64,000 nt of DNA from Rhodobacteraceae bacterium MED-G08 (GTDB lineage: Bacteria; Pseudomonadota; Alphaproteobacteria; Rhodobacterales; Rhodobacteraceae), in contig NTKT01000001.1 in NCBI GenBank assembly GCA_002457055.1, positions 62,001 through 126,000 on the forward strand. Direction: 5' to 3'. Both the position numbers and the translations under genes were made by a program. Each line of letters begins with the position of its first letter. Positions within the stretch are counted from its first letter, which is position 1. This document shows, piece by piece, positions 19,175 through 26,954 of the stretch. The notes under the pieces were generated by a model. It was not told where the DNA came from and did no database searches. It saw nothing but the letters and a program-made list of their open reading frames with translations.

Positions 19175-19803
19175 TACTTCGCTCTATCAATAGCGTCTGT
19201 TTCCAGCCTTGCCTGTTCCGTGGCGTTCAGCACAAGTGGTACAGCCGCCGGCTTCTCTAAACCTAAGAAAAGAGCGCGTGAATATCCAATTCCTTGCAAT
19301 ATAAGACGTAAAGCTAATACTGAAAAAGCAAACGGAACAACCAGTTTTGATGGCCAAATTGGTATCCCAATATCAATTGAGCTATCCCGACTGCAAAACG
19401 GGCGTGCGCAATCAAAAGATCGATCGAAGTGTAACCAAGCACCCCATGTAAGAGACGTAATCAATATAAATATTAATATCACCGATATCAGTTCAAACAT
19501 CCATAACGAACGTCCCTTTAACAATGATACGAAAAGATCCATTCGGATATGGCTACCGTCTCTTTGAACATAGGAAACACCCATGATTGCAATTATAGGC
19601 ATAGCAGCTTCTATATAGTCGACATAACCCGCCAGCGGTGAATTAAAAAATTTTCGTCCGGTAACAGAATATGCTGCTAGAAACATAAGAGAAAATATTG
19701 CCAAGCCGCTGATTAAAGCACAAGCTCTCTCTATTTTTAGAAGGCCTAAATCTAAGCGACTCAATAGACTTGAGTCTTCAATTACAGATACTTGGCCACC
19801 CAT
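19174..19803 (-). CDS. TRAP transporter small permease (DctQ)
   Basis: 209 residues with four hydrophobic helices; GVSYVQRDGSHIRMDLFV near residue 80 is the DctQ family signature. The insertion FDRSFDCARPFCSRDSSIDIGIPIWPSK before helix four is seen in some marine DctQ proteins. Lies between dctP and dctM in the same operon. Confidence 0.88.
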   Translation of the reverse strand: MGGQVSVIEDSSLLSRLDLGLLKIERACALISGLAIFSLMFLAAYSVTGRKFFNSPLAGYVDYIEAAMPIIAIMGVSYVQRDGSHIRMDLFVSLLKGRSLWMFELISVILIFILITSLTWGAWLHFDRSFDCARPFCSRDSSIDIGIPIWPSKLVVPFAFSVLALRLILQGIGYSRALFLGLEKPAAVPLVLNATEQARLETDAIDRAK

Positions 19804-19825
19804 AAATTGCTCCCAGAGCTAATCG

Positions 19826-19851
19826 GTTGGGCCGGTGTGAGCCAGCCCAAC
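19826..19851 (-). other. Stem-loop between dctP and dctQ
   Basis: GTTGGGC and GCCCAAC pair perfectly around a 12-base loop in the 61-base gap. No T-run follows, so it looks like a transcript-stabilising or attenuating hairpin. Such a structure would leave more dctP than permease message, the usual need for a binding protein. Confidence 0.45.
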
Positions 19852-19864
19852 TTTAAGTTTGGAA

Positions 19865-20878
19865 TTAATTTGAAGCTTTAGCTTTTGCTAAGGTGCTCAT
19901 AACTAAATCGTAAAGCTCCTGTCCAGGAATACCTTGGGCCTCCATATCAGCGATCCAAGCATCCCGAATAGGGTCTGCCGCTTTTGCCCTGAACTCCTGT
20001 ATAACAGAGTCACTTATCTCAACTTTTTTCACACCCTTTTCACTAAGAACAGTATCCCACTTAGCCAATAACTTGCCGTAGTTATCAAGGTAGTGATCAA
20101 GCGCTTCCTCAATAGATCCGTCAAGCGCTTCCCGATGATCAGCAGAAAGTCCTTCATACGCATCAATGTTAACTACAACCGGACAATTCACAGTTCCAGG
20201 ATTTAGGTTTGCAGTCCACCAATCCGCTTGATTTATTGTTCCAAAAGACAGGTGTGCATGCTGAGCAAACGCAACTGTATCAACGACACCCGACTCCATA
20301 GCTTGATATGCTTCTGTAGCCGTAACCGATGTTGGAACTGCACCTACAGACTTAAATGCTTGGCCCAATCCACCAGTAGCGCGCACTCGCATGCCATTAA
20401 AATCCTCCAGCGTATCTCTCGGCTCACCAGTGCCAACGAGATTATACTGAGGCATGGGTGATGTCATAAGTAGTTTTGCATTCCACTGCGACATTTCTTC
20501 CGTCGCGGCAGGATGAGCGTAAACAGCGCTCGACACCGCAACTTCCTGTTCAAGCGTTTCAACACCCAAAAATGGAAGTTCTAACACCGTTACAACCCTA
20601 TTTTTATCTCTGTGATAACCCGCACAAAATTGTGCCATTTCGAATGCGCCAATACTTATTCCATCCAAATTTTCTTTATTTTTTGACAACCCACCATAAG
20701 AAATATTCATAGTGAATTCCCCGCCAGTCTTTGCACTCACTAGCTCAGCTAACTTTTCAACATGCTCGGTAAAAGCTCTACGTTTACCCCAAACGGATAC
20801 ATTCCATTCTTCTGCAAAAGTTTCAGTAGCGAAACCAACAGATACTGCAATAAGGCTGACTTTCGTTAAAAGTTTCAT
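19865..20878 (-). CDS. TRAP transporter solute-binding protein (DctP)
   Basis: 337 residues with a signal peptide (cut likely after TFAEE start, residue ~22). DctP fold seen from FTMNISYGGLSKNKENLDGISIGAFEM, ELPFLGV, the RVRATGG arginine motif (carboxylate-binding Arg, ~165) and SVTATEAYQAMESGVVDTV. The binding Arg implies an organic-acid ligand. First gene of the dctPQM operon; no regulator is adjacent. Confidence 0.92.
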   Translation of the reverse strand: MKLLTKVSLIAVSVGFATETFAEEWNVSVWGKRRAFTEHVEKLAELVSAKTGGEFTMNISYGGLSKNKENLDGISIGAFEMAQFCAGYHRDKNRVVTVLELPFLGVETLEQEVAVSSAVYAHPAATEEMSQWNAKLLMTSPMPQYNLVGTGEPRDTLEDFNGMRVRATGGLGQAFKSVGAVPTSVTATEAYQAMESGVVDTVAFAQHAHLSFGTINQADWWTANLNPGTVNCPVVVNIDAYEGLSADHREALDGSIEEALDHYLDNYGKLLAKWDTVLSEKGVKKVEISDSVIQEFRAKAADPIRDAWIADMEAQGIPGQELYDLVMSTLAKAKASN

Positions 20879-21114
20879 TAGATACTCCCAATTTTCTCTA
20901 TTTTATATAATTTCCTGTATCCGCCCTCAAAGCTAAAAATCTTGGACAACCTCAAAAATAAACGAGAGCTATAAAATTAGCCAAGAAAGCAAGTAACAAA
21001 AATTTCTATGATCATGTATAAATATTCTTTTTAAGCGCTCAGACAAGTATTTATAACATAAAGCATGATAATTGTTATCTAGAAATTTATTACTGATGTA
21101 TTTTGCAGCAACTG

Positions 21115-21921
21115 CTAATTAAGGCGACCGTAAAAGGTTTTTCTTGCGCTTTCTGAAAGTGCTATCCCCGGCTGTGAATTATAAGCAAGGACAACAAGAA
21201 TTCTGCCTTGCTCACCAATTGAAGGTGTCACTCGATGTATTGAATTACGACCACGAAAAAGTACTAATGTTCCAGGCTCCATAATTAAGGTCTCGGGTTT
21301 TACTGAACCGTTTAGCAACTCTGCTACACCCTCAAAGTTCATTTCGTTTTTTTCAGCATTGCGGAAATTTTTTATGTATTCAAATTTTCCACCCTCAAGA
21401 GGACTTTGTAATAGCAAAGTAATGGCAAACTCTGAGTTATCAAAGTGCCAATTTAACTCCTGACCTTCGCCCGCATAATGCACGTTGATCGATGAAAGTG
21501 GATCTTCGTATGGGTATAATTTTTTTTCACCGACTATTTTTGCTACAAAATTTTTAAACCCTGAGTAGTTGTATAGTTTTTTGAGTTTTGAATTGGATGG
21601 GATTTGATCCATACAAATACAACCCTTCGAAGACACCAATTGCTTATTAAACACATGGTCTGGTGGAAAACGAGTGTCTACGGGGGTTAAGTAAACATTG
21701 TGAGTTGAATTAGTGAAAAAAGCCTCAGATGCCGCAAGCTCAGCCTCAATAATCAATTCTTTCAGTGCTTTATTTTCCAGGAAATTTGGAAGAGCAAGTA
21801 CGCCATTTATATCAAGTTTCCTTTTGTATTCTTTTATTAATTCTAAATCTAATAAATCGTATATCTTAGCATTTATAATGTTACTTAAGGTAGGTTTCGC
21901 GGCCATTTTGGCAGACCTCAA
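21115..21921 (-). CDS. 2-oxoglutarate/Fe(II)-dependent oxygenase
   Basis: 268 residues. Cupin-fold dioxygenase with the iron facial triad visible: HFDNSEF (H-x-D near residue 153) and HRVTPSIGEQGRILVV (distal His and the 2-oxoglutarate Arg). ELNWHFD and LLLQSPLEGGKFEY match a marine/actinobacterial HxD oxygenase group of unknown substrate. It needs iron and sits divergent from an Fe3+-binding protein gene. A second ATG at 21906 is a possible start. Confidence 0.75.
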   Translation of the reverse strand: MRSAKMAAKPTLSNIINAKIYDLLDLELIKEYKRKLDINGVLALPNFLENKALKELIIEAELAASEAFFTNSTHNVYLTPVDTRFPPDHVFNKQLVSSKGCICMDQIPSNSKLKKLYNYSGFKNFVAKIVGEKKLYPYEDPLSSINVHYAGEGQELNWHFDNSEFAITLLLQSPLEGGKFEYIKNFRNAEKNEMNFEGVAELLNGSVKPETLIMEPGTLVLFRGRNSIHRVTPSIGEQGRILVVLAYNSQPGIALSESARKTFYGRLN

Positions 21922-22099
21922 TAGTTTTCATAAATATTATATCTTCGGCAAGAGCACATTGGAAAGCACTCATATTCTCTCTTTCGCGGACCAAACAATC
22001 ATCCTCGTTTAACAAAGCACTTTAACGGCAAACTTATTCCAACGCACTACAAATATTTTAACTCACAAGGTCACAAATAATGAAGTCATAAATTTATTC

Positions 22100-22127
22100 T
22101 TGACTAATTTACTCAGATATATATAAA
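22100..22127 (+). promoter_or_regulatory. Promoter with iron-box-like TGA-N9-TCA site (Fe3+-binding protein gene)
   Basis: TGACTAATTTACTCA at 22101-22115 fits TGA-N9-TCA, the RirA/'iron-Rhodo-box' pattern of Rhodobacteraceae. It lies inside a promoter: TTGACT (22100-22105), 16-base spacer, TATAAA (22122-22127), about 55 bases before the start codon. A close copy occurs in front of hemP. Confidence 0.55.
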
Positions 22128-22169
22128 TCCTGACAAATATTGTAAGTTAATTTTAAAAGGATACTCATT

Positions 22170-23177
22170 ATGAAATATTTCCTCTCTCTTAAAATCCTAA
22201 TGGCAATGCTTCTTGGCAGTAGTGTTTCTGCTTCAGAACTAAATATTTACTCATACCGCCAGCCATTTTTAATCGAACCACTTACAAGCGCATTTTCAGA
22301 TCAAACAGGAATTAAAGTTAATATCGTTCACTTAAAGAAAGGAATGATTGAACGAATGAAGGCAGAAGGTAAACGGAGCCCTGCAGATATCGTTCTAACA
22401 GTAGATATTTCACGGCTTTCAGCCCTTGTAGATGCTGAACTAACGCAAAGCGTCGACAGCACGATACTTGATAGCAACATACCTGAAAAATACAGAGATC
22501 CAAATGGCCTTTGGTTTGGCTTAACCACACGCGCAAGAATAATATATGCAAGTAAAGAAAGAATAAAAAATGGTGAGGTCGAAACTTATGAACAATTAGC
22601 AGATCCTAAATTGAGAGGTAAGATCTGCACTCGCTCAGGCCTAAACGCCTACAACCTGGCCTTGACTTCAGCAATTCTCCATCATCATGGTGAAGAATTC
22701 GCTATAAATTGGTTGAACGGTTTGAAAGGTAATCTTGCCAGAAAACCTCAGGGGAATGATCGGGCTCAGGTTAAAGCCATATGGGCGGGTGAATGCGATA
22801 TATCAATTGGGAACACTTACTATATGGGCAAAATGCTTGAAGATTCAGAACAAGCAGAATGGGCGAATAGCGTTAGAATAATATTCCCAAAATTCGAAAA
22901 TGGAGGCACCCATGTCAATGTATCAGGCATAGGGATGGCAAAATTTTCTCCTAACCCAGAAAATGCTTTAAAGTTTATGGAGTTCTTGAGTTCTGAAAAT
23001 GCACAGGAAATTTATGCGACTGCTAACTTTGAATACCCAATAGCTCCAGGTACGCAGGCTGATAAATTAGTCAAGAGTTGGGGCAGTTTCGAAGCAGATG
23101 ACGTGAATCTAATGACAATTGCCAAATTACGTAAAAGAGCATTAGAGCTCACTGAAATTGTCGACTTTGACGGATAA
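22170..23177 (+). CDS. Fe3+ ABC transporter substrate-binding protein (FutA/FbpA-like)
   Basis: 335 residues with a signal peptide (cut near ASA, residue ~22). Type II periplasmic binding protein for ferric iron: NIYSYRQPFL start, ADIVLTVDISRLSALVDAEL, GLWFGLTTRARIIY, KICTRSGLNAYN, GECDISIGNTYYMGKML (the paired Tyr ligands) and THVNVSGIGMAK. AAAAGGAT precedes the ATG. No permease or ATPase gene follows, so the rest of the importer must be elsewhere. The iron-box-like promoter supports iron control. Confidence 0.88.
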   Translation: MKYFLSLKILMAMLLGSSVSASELNIYSYRQPFLIEPLTSAFSDQTGIKVNIVHLKKGMIERMKAEGKRSPADIVLTVDISRLSALVDAELTQSVDSTILDSNIPEKYRDPNGLWFGLTTRARIIYASKERIKNGEVETYEQLADPKLRGKICTRSGLNAYNLALTSAILHHHGEEFAINWLNGLKGNLARKPQGNDRAQVKAIWAGECDISIGNTYYMGKMLEDSEQAEWANSVRIIFPKFENGGTHVNVSGIGMAKFSPNPENALKFMEFLSSENAQEIYATANFEYPIAPGTQADKLVKSWGSFEADDVNLMTIAKLRKRALELTEIVDFDG

Positions 23178-23189
23178 TTACAAAAATTT

Positions 23190-23220
23190 AATGACTTAGA
23201 CATTACTCGTCTAAGTCATT
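23190..23220 (-). terminator. Intrinsic terminator between the Fe-binding protein gene and cobS
   Basis: Perfect 12-bp stem AATGACTTAGAC / GTCTAAGTCATT with a 7-base loop; read on the minus strand it is followed by AAATTTTTG, giving a T-rich tail for cobS. It overlaps the cobS stop and may serve the convergent gene too. Confidence 0.7.
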
Positions 23221-23984
23221 AACAGTACCGCCAACAGAAAACAAAGTTCTGTTAAAAATGCGGTGGCCCCTAAAATGTCACCTGAAATACCACCAAGGTA
23301 GAATTTTGAACGAAAGCCACACCAAAGCGCAACAATAAAACTAAGAAATATAGCAATTACAATTTGTGATAGTGAGAAAATAAGGAAACACGGGAAAACC
23401 CAAATCAAAAGGCAGAAAAGTTGGCGAGCATCATTTCCAAGGAAAGAAACCGTTTCGGGACCAGCAAATTCTGATACTGGAAAAATTCTTCGGTTTATCA
23501 TGATAAAACCTTTGCCAGCCGCCAAGCCTGCCCCCATCACCAGAAATAGCGAAAAGCCTTCTTCGACGAGGCTGTAAAGAACTAAAATCCTAATAATTAT
23601 CGCTAAGCATAATGCAGATACGCCATATGTACCCAAGCGGCTATCGTGAATTATCGAACTTATTCTTTCACCATTACCGCCGGCTCCAAAACCATCAGCC
23701 ATATCTGCCAGCCCATCTTCGTGATACGCGCCACTCAGGTAAACACATAAAGCGGTAGCAATCGTGCAACTAAGGAGTGCCGGTAGGTCTAAAAAAATCA
23801 AAATTTGCCCAATCCCACCGGACACGAAACCTAGTAACCACCCCGCTAGTGGGAAGGCCCAGCTAGCCCTCTTTAAGTCAGGCGGCTCATCTGAAAAATA
23901 CGGCCAATAAATTTTAATTCTTGTAAATTGCATCAATACAGCAAAGAAATCCGCAATTATTTTATGTCGATAAAAACGTCTCAA
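23211..23984 (-). CDS. cobS: Adenosylcobinamide-GDP ribazoletransferase (cobalamin synthase)
   Basis: 257 residues, integral membrane enzyme joining adenosylcobinamide-GDP and alpha-ribazole in the last part of B12 assembly. The signature AYHEDGLADMADGFGAGG at ~88-105 carries the metal-binding acidic motif, and SSIIHDSRLGTYGV follows. Several hydrophobic helices. Downstream of the histidine-phosphatase gene on the same strand. Confidence 0.93.
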   Translation of the reverse strand: MRRFYRHKIIADFFAVLMQFTRIKIYWPYFSDEPPDLKRASWAFPLAGWLLGFVSGGIGQILIFLDLPALLSCTIATALCVYLSGAYHEDGLADMADGFGAGGNGERISSIIHDSRLGTYGVSALCLAIIIRILVLYSLVEEGFSLFLVMGAGLAAGKGFIMINRRIFPVSEFAGPETVSFLGNDARQLFCLLIWVFPCFLIFSLSQIVIAIFLSFIVALWCGFRSKFYLGGISGDILGATAFLTELCFLLAVLLMT

Positions 23985-24026
23985 AATAACTCTCAGAATT
24001 ATATTCGTAACTCTTTCATTTCTATA

Positions 24027-24605
24027 TTAGTTACAGTTCCTATTTAGGTAATTTATAACGAGACTATCAATCAAAAAAACAATTTCGGTTGCCGACAAAT
24101 TGTCTACCTGAAAACTAAGTGCAGAGTTACCCACCAACCTAGAAATAACAGCTCGGATAGTTCCTGAATGGGCAACGACTACATTACAATCTTGCGTCGA
24201 TGTTTGAGCCAATATCTTATCGATAGCAAAATTGACACGAACGGCCATGTCTGCAAAACTTTCGCCGTTGGGCGGATAAAAATCAAATAATTGATCTGTG
24301 CTCAACTTTCCGATATCCGGTATTTCTGAAAATATAGTACCCTCCCAATCACCAAAATCTTGCTCTCGAAATTCATCAATCTGATTGCAATTAATACCGG
24401 GAAACAAGCTCTCGCAAGTAGTCAAACACCTTTTTGCTGGACTCGTGTAGAGATTAAATTTTGGCGGCAAAAGGTTCAGGGTCGCTGCAATTTGCGCTTC
24501 ATTCGGTGGATGAGCCTCAATATCTCTTGAACCATAAAAACGACCATCCAAAATTACTTCAGCATGCCGAACAAAAATAAATTTTTTCCCAATTATATTT
24601 GTCAT
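24027..24605 (-). CDS. cobC: Histidine phosphatase, probable alpha-ribazole phosphatase
   Basis: 192 residues. Phosphoglycerate-mutase-like fold with catalytic FVRHAE near residue 11, FREQDFGDWEG near 90 and VVAHSGTIRAV near 145. Context between cobS and cobU argues for the CobC role, removing phosphate from alpha-ribazole 5'-phosphate. Other small phosphatase roles remain possible since the family is promiscuous. Divergent from cobU with a 47-base shared upstream region; no cobalamin riboswitch is visible there. Confidence 0.8.
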   Translation of the reverse strand: MTNIIGKKFIFVRHAEVILDGRFYGSRDIEAHPPNEAQIAATLNLLPPKFNLYTSPAKRCLTTCESLFPGINCNQIDEFREQDFGDWEGTIFSEIPDIGKLSTDQLFDFYPPNGESFADMAVRVNFAIDKILAQTSTQDCNVVVAHSGTIRAVISRLVGNSALSFQVDNLSATEIVFLIDSLVINYLNRNCN

Positions 24606-24652
24606 GCCGTTTTCTGTTAAATCTTTTTATTTTTTATGCTTATTTAATTTTT

Positions 24653-25156
24653 ATGACTATTTCATTTTATACAGGCGGCGCAAGGTCAGGCAAATCCTTA
24701 TCAGCTGAAAAGCGAACATTATGCTATGGTTCCCAAGCTGTATATATTGCTACTAGCGAAATACTAGACGATGAGATGGCTCAAAGAATTGAGAACCATA
24801 TCGAGAGACGGGGCAGCAATTGGCAAACCTTGGAAATCCCATTAGACTTGACGGGAGCAATTCATAGCTTAGATGGCGCCAAACCAGTTTTAATCGATTG
24901 CTTAACACTATGGCTTTCAAACCATCTACTTGCAAAAAGCGACTTAAACAAAGAGATTTGTAATTTTGCAGACGCGTTGGAAATTTCCAAGACAAATATT
25001 GTTATTGTAAGTAATGAAGTTGGATCCGGAATAGTTCCAGATAACAAACTTGCGAGGCAATTCCAAGATGCAGCAGGATTTATGAACCAAAAAGTTGCAT
25101 CAGTATCCGATGAAGTATATTTTGTGGTAGCCGGAATCGAAACGAGAATTAAGTGA
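24653..25156 (+). CDS. cobU: Adenosylcobinamide kinase / guanylyltransferase
   Basis: 167 residues from ATG 24653; an in-frame TTG at 24599 would add a non-homologous 18-residue leader, so it was rejected. Phosphorylates adenosylcobinamide and attaches GMP. P-loop TGGARSGKS is at residues ~6-14, followed by AVYIATSE, the IENHIERRG guanylylation His region, LIDCLTLWLSN and NEVGSGIVPDNKLARQFQD. A complete CobP/CobU. Confidence 0.93.
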   Translation: MTISFYTGGARSGKSLSAEKRTLCYGSQAVYIATSEILDDEMAQRIENHIERRGSNWQTLEIPLDLTGAIHSLDGAKPVLIDCLTLWLSNHLLAKSDLNKEICNFADALEISKTNIVIVSNEVGSGIVPDNKLARQFQDAAGFMNQKVASVSDEVYFVVAGIETRIK

Positions 25157-25236
25157 AGGCTATTTTGGATTTACTTGATAATGCTCAATTTGGAGCAAAA
25201 GACTTTTTAGGTACTGATAAAACATCCAAAACAAAT

Positions 25237-25410
25237 TCACTTCGTAAGTATCAATTTGGCTGATTTGGTTATTCGTAAGGTGTAATGTTTATCAGCGAGA
25301 GTGATTGTAGCCAATTTTCCGCCCTTTGTTAAATCTAATGCAACGTGCTTCGGAATACCTTCTTTTTTTTCTCTGTCAGACTTAAGTTCTTGCACAACCT
25401 TAATATCCAT
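25237..25410 (-). CDS. hemP: Hemin uptake protein HemP
   Basis: 57 residues from the ATG at 25410, chosen because GAGGGA sits four bases upstream; the ATG at 25422 would put that ribosome site inside the gene. The C-terminus (ADKHYTLRITKSAKLILTK) is the HemP family hallmark YxLRxTxxxKLILTK. HemP is a small iron/haem-related regulator or uptake factor found near haem transporter genes; here it stands alone beside cobU and a ferric-binding protein region. The promoter has an iron-box-like site. Confidence 0.85.
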   Translation of the reverse strand: MDIKVVQELKSDREKKEGIPKHVALDLTKGGKLATITLADKHYTLRITKSAKLILTK

Positions 25411-25462
25411 AATTTCCCTCATTCTCTATCCAAAATTTGGTTTATTATTCACTTCAAGCAAA

Positions 25463-25490
25463 ATTATATGATGAGACAATTAATCAGCAA
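25463..25490 (-). promoter_or_regulatory. hemP promoter with TGA-N9-TCA iron-box-like site
   Basis: Read on the minus strand, TTGCTG (25490-25485), a 16-base spacer and a perfect TATAAT (25468-25463). The site TGATTAATTGTCTCA (25486-25472) lies in the spacer. It matches the site before the Fe3+-binding protein gene at 12 of 15 positions (TGAnTAATTnnCTCA). Confidence 0.6.
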
Positions 25491-25778
25491 TTTTGTAATT
25501 AGCCTGGACTAAATGTAATTTTTTAACTTCTGCCATCTCACTAGTTCACTTCACCAAATTTTTCATTCAATACGTAAACTAGCTTGCAAAGTCTCATGCT
25601 GGCTGCCTGAATTGTGATCTAATTTGAGCGCAACGTCAATCCTGATTATTTTTGTCGGGATTTATAAGCTTATTTTCAATTTGTAATTGATTAAATTTAA
25701 AAACATAATAAGTCTTTGTTAAATAGGGCGATTACGATATGCCACTCCCGCCCTTACTAAATTTAATTGGATATTTAA
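25491..25778. promoter_or_regulatory. Intergenic region between hemP and the GcvT/DmdA-like gene
   Basis: About 290 bases without a gene beyond the hemP promoter. Contains TCAATT-TGT-AATTGA (about 25676-25690) and an AGGGCG...CGCCCT pair enclosing about 20 bases (roughly 25725-25757), ending some 22 bases before the next ATG. The latter could be a leader structure; I do not recognise a riboswitch class. Confidence 0.25.
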
Positions 25779-26921
25779 ATGAAGAAACTTGATGACTTCG
25801 GATTTGGTACTCAAATCCGCAAATCCCCTTTTTTTGATGCTACAATAGAATGGGGTGCTACGGGCTTTTCTGTATATAATCACATGTATATACCACGAGA
25901 CTTTGGAGATCCTGAACAAAATTTCTGGAACCTAGTTAATGAAGCGATACTCTGCGATGTATCTGTAGAGCGGCAGGTAGAAATTTCTGGGCCTGACGCC
26001 GGAAGATTTGTGCAATTTTTGACACCAAGGGATCTATCCCAAATGAAAGTTGGTCAGTGCAAATATATACTGATAACAAATCAAGACGGTGGACTTCTTA
26101 ACGATCCAGTTCTTCTGAAATTGGCGGATGATCGTTTTTGGATTTCTTTAGCGGATAGTGACATTTTGTTATGGGCACAGGGTGTAGCTGTAAACACAGA
26201 CTATGATGTAAATATTTTTGAGCCAGATGCTTCACCACTACAATTGCAGGGCCCAAAGTCTCGGGATATTATGGTTAAGTTGTTCGGGGAGAGCATCTTA
26301 GATCTCAAATACTATTGGCATCGAGAATATAAATGGAACGGTATTTCTTTGATTGTATCTCGCACAGGCTGGTCTAGCGAACTTGGGTATGAGATCTTTC
26401 TCACAGATCACACAATGGGGAATGAACTTTGGAACCATATAATGTTAATTGGAGAACCCTTGGGGCTTAAACCAGGTCATACATCATCAATCAGGCGTAT
26501 CGAAGGCGCCATGTTGTCTTATCATGCCGATGCTGACATTAGCACCAACCCTTTCGAGCTAGGACTCGATCGGCTTGTAAATATAGATTCATCTCAAGAT
26601 TTTATTGGGAAAAAGGCACTTGTTAAAATCAGAACTGAAGGCGTGGACAAAACTCAGGTTGGTTTAGTAATTGAGTGCGATCCTCTTGGTGGCCCCAATA
26701 CTAAGTTTTGGCCGGTTAAAAAAGGGGAACAAAAGGTGGGGAAAGTAACATCAGCAGTCTACTCCCCAAGGCTTAAAAAAAATATAGCACTTGCGATGCT
26801 TTCCGTTAAATCCCTCGATAAAAGTACAAAGTTCCAGGTCGATACATCACAGGGATCATTTCCAGCTCATATCGTTGATTTGCCATTCTATGATCCAAAT
26901 AAAAGGATTACCAAAAGCTAA
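25779..26921 (+). CDS. GcvT/DmdA-family tetrahydrofolate-dependent demethylase
   Basis: 380 residues. Folate-binding T-protein fold plus C-terminal barrel. Similar to DMSP demethylase DmdA in ICDVSVERQVEISGPDAGRF, LTPRDLSQMKVGQC, LLNDPVLLKLADDRFWISLADSD and PLQLQGPKSRDIM. It differs where DmdA proteins read SGWSKQGG and CPNLIERIE: here TGWSSELGYEIF and HTSSIRRIEGAMLSY. That places it in a DmdA-related branch of aminomethyltransferase/demethylase-like proteins, so the substrate may be DMSP, a betaine or another N-, O- or S-methyl compound. No dmdB/C/D follow directly. Confidence 0.75.
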   Translation: MKKLDDFGFGTQIRKSPFFDATIEWGATGFSVYNHMYIPRDFGDPEQNFWNLVNEAILCDVSVERQVEISGPDAGRFVQFLTPRDLSQMKVGQCKYILITNQDGGLLNDPVLLKLADDRFWISLADSDILLWAQGVAVNTDYDVNIFEPDASPLQLQGPKSRDIMVKLFGESILDLKYYWHREYKWNGISLIVSRTGWSSELGYEIFLTDHTMGNELWNHIMLIGEPLGLKPGHTSSIRRIEGAMLSYHADADISTNPFELGLDRLVNIDSSQDFIGKKALVKIRTEGVDKTQVGLVIECDPLGGPNTKFWPVKKGEQKVGKVTSAVYSPRLKKNIALAMLSVKSLDKSTKFQVDTSQGSFPAHIVDLPFYDPNKRITKS

Positions 26922-26954
26922 GGTGCCTGATTTATAGTAATAAAGTTTAATGGA

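Noticed and set aside
24606-24652. Possible cobalamin riboswitch or B12 box between cobC and cobU
   Set aside because: Only 47 bases, with no B12-box-like motif; too short for the aptamer. None was found before cobS either.
25153-25263. 36-codon ORF starting GTG that overlaps the cobU stop as GTGA
   Set aside because: The overlap looks like coupling, but I see no family likeness (it is not a cobT start), and its end runs antisense into hemP. Too weak to call.
25779-26921. Calling this gene dmdA outright
   Set aside because: The overall pattern is close, but the residues that differ are in segments conserved in known DMSP demethylases; I kept the broader family name.
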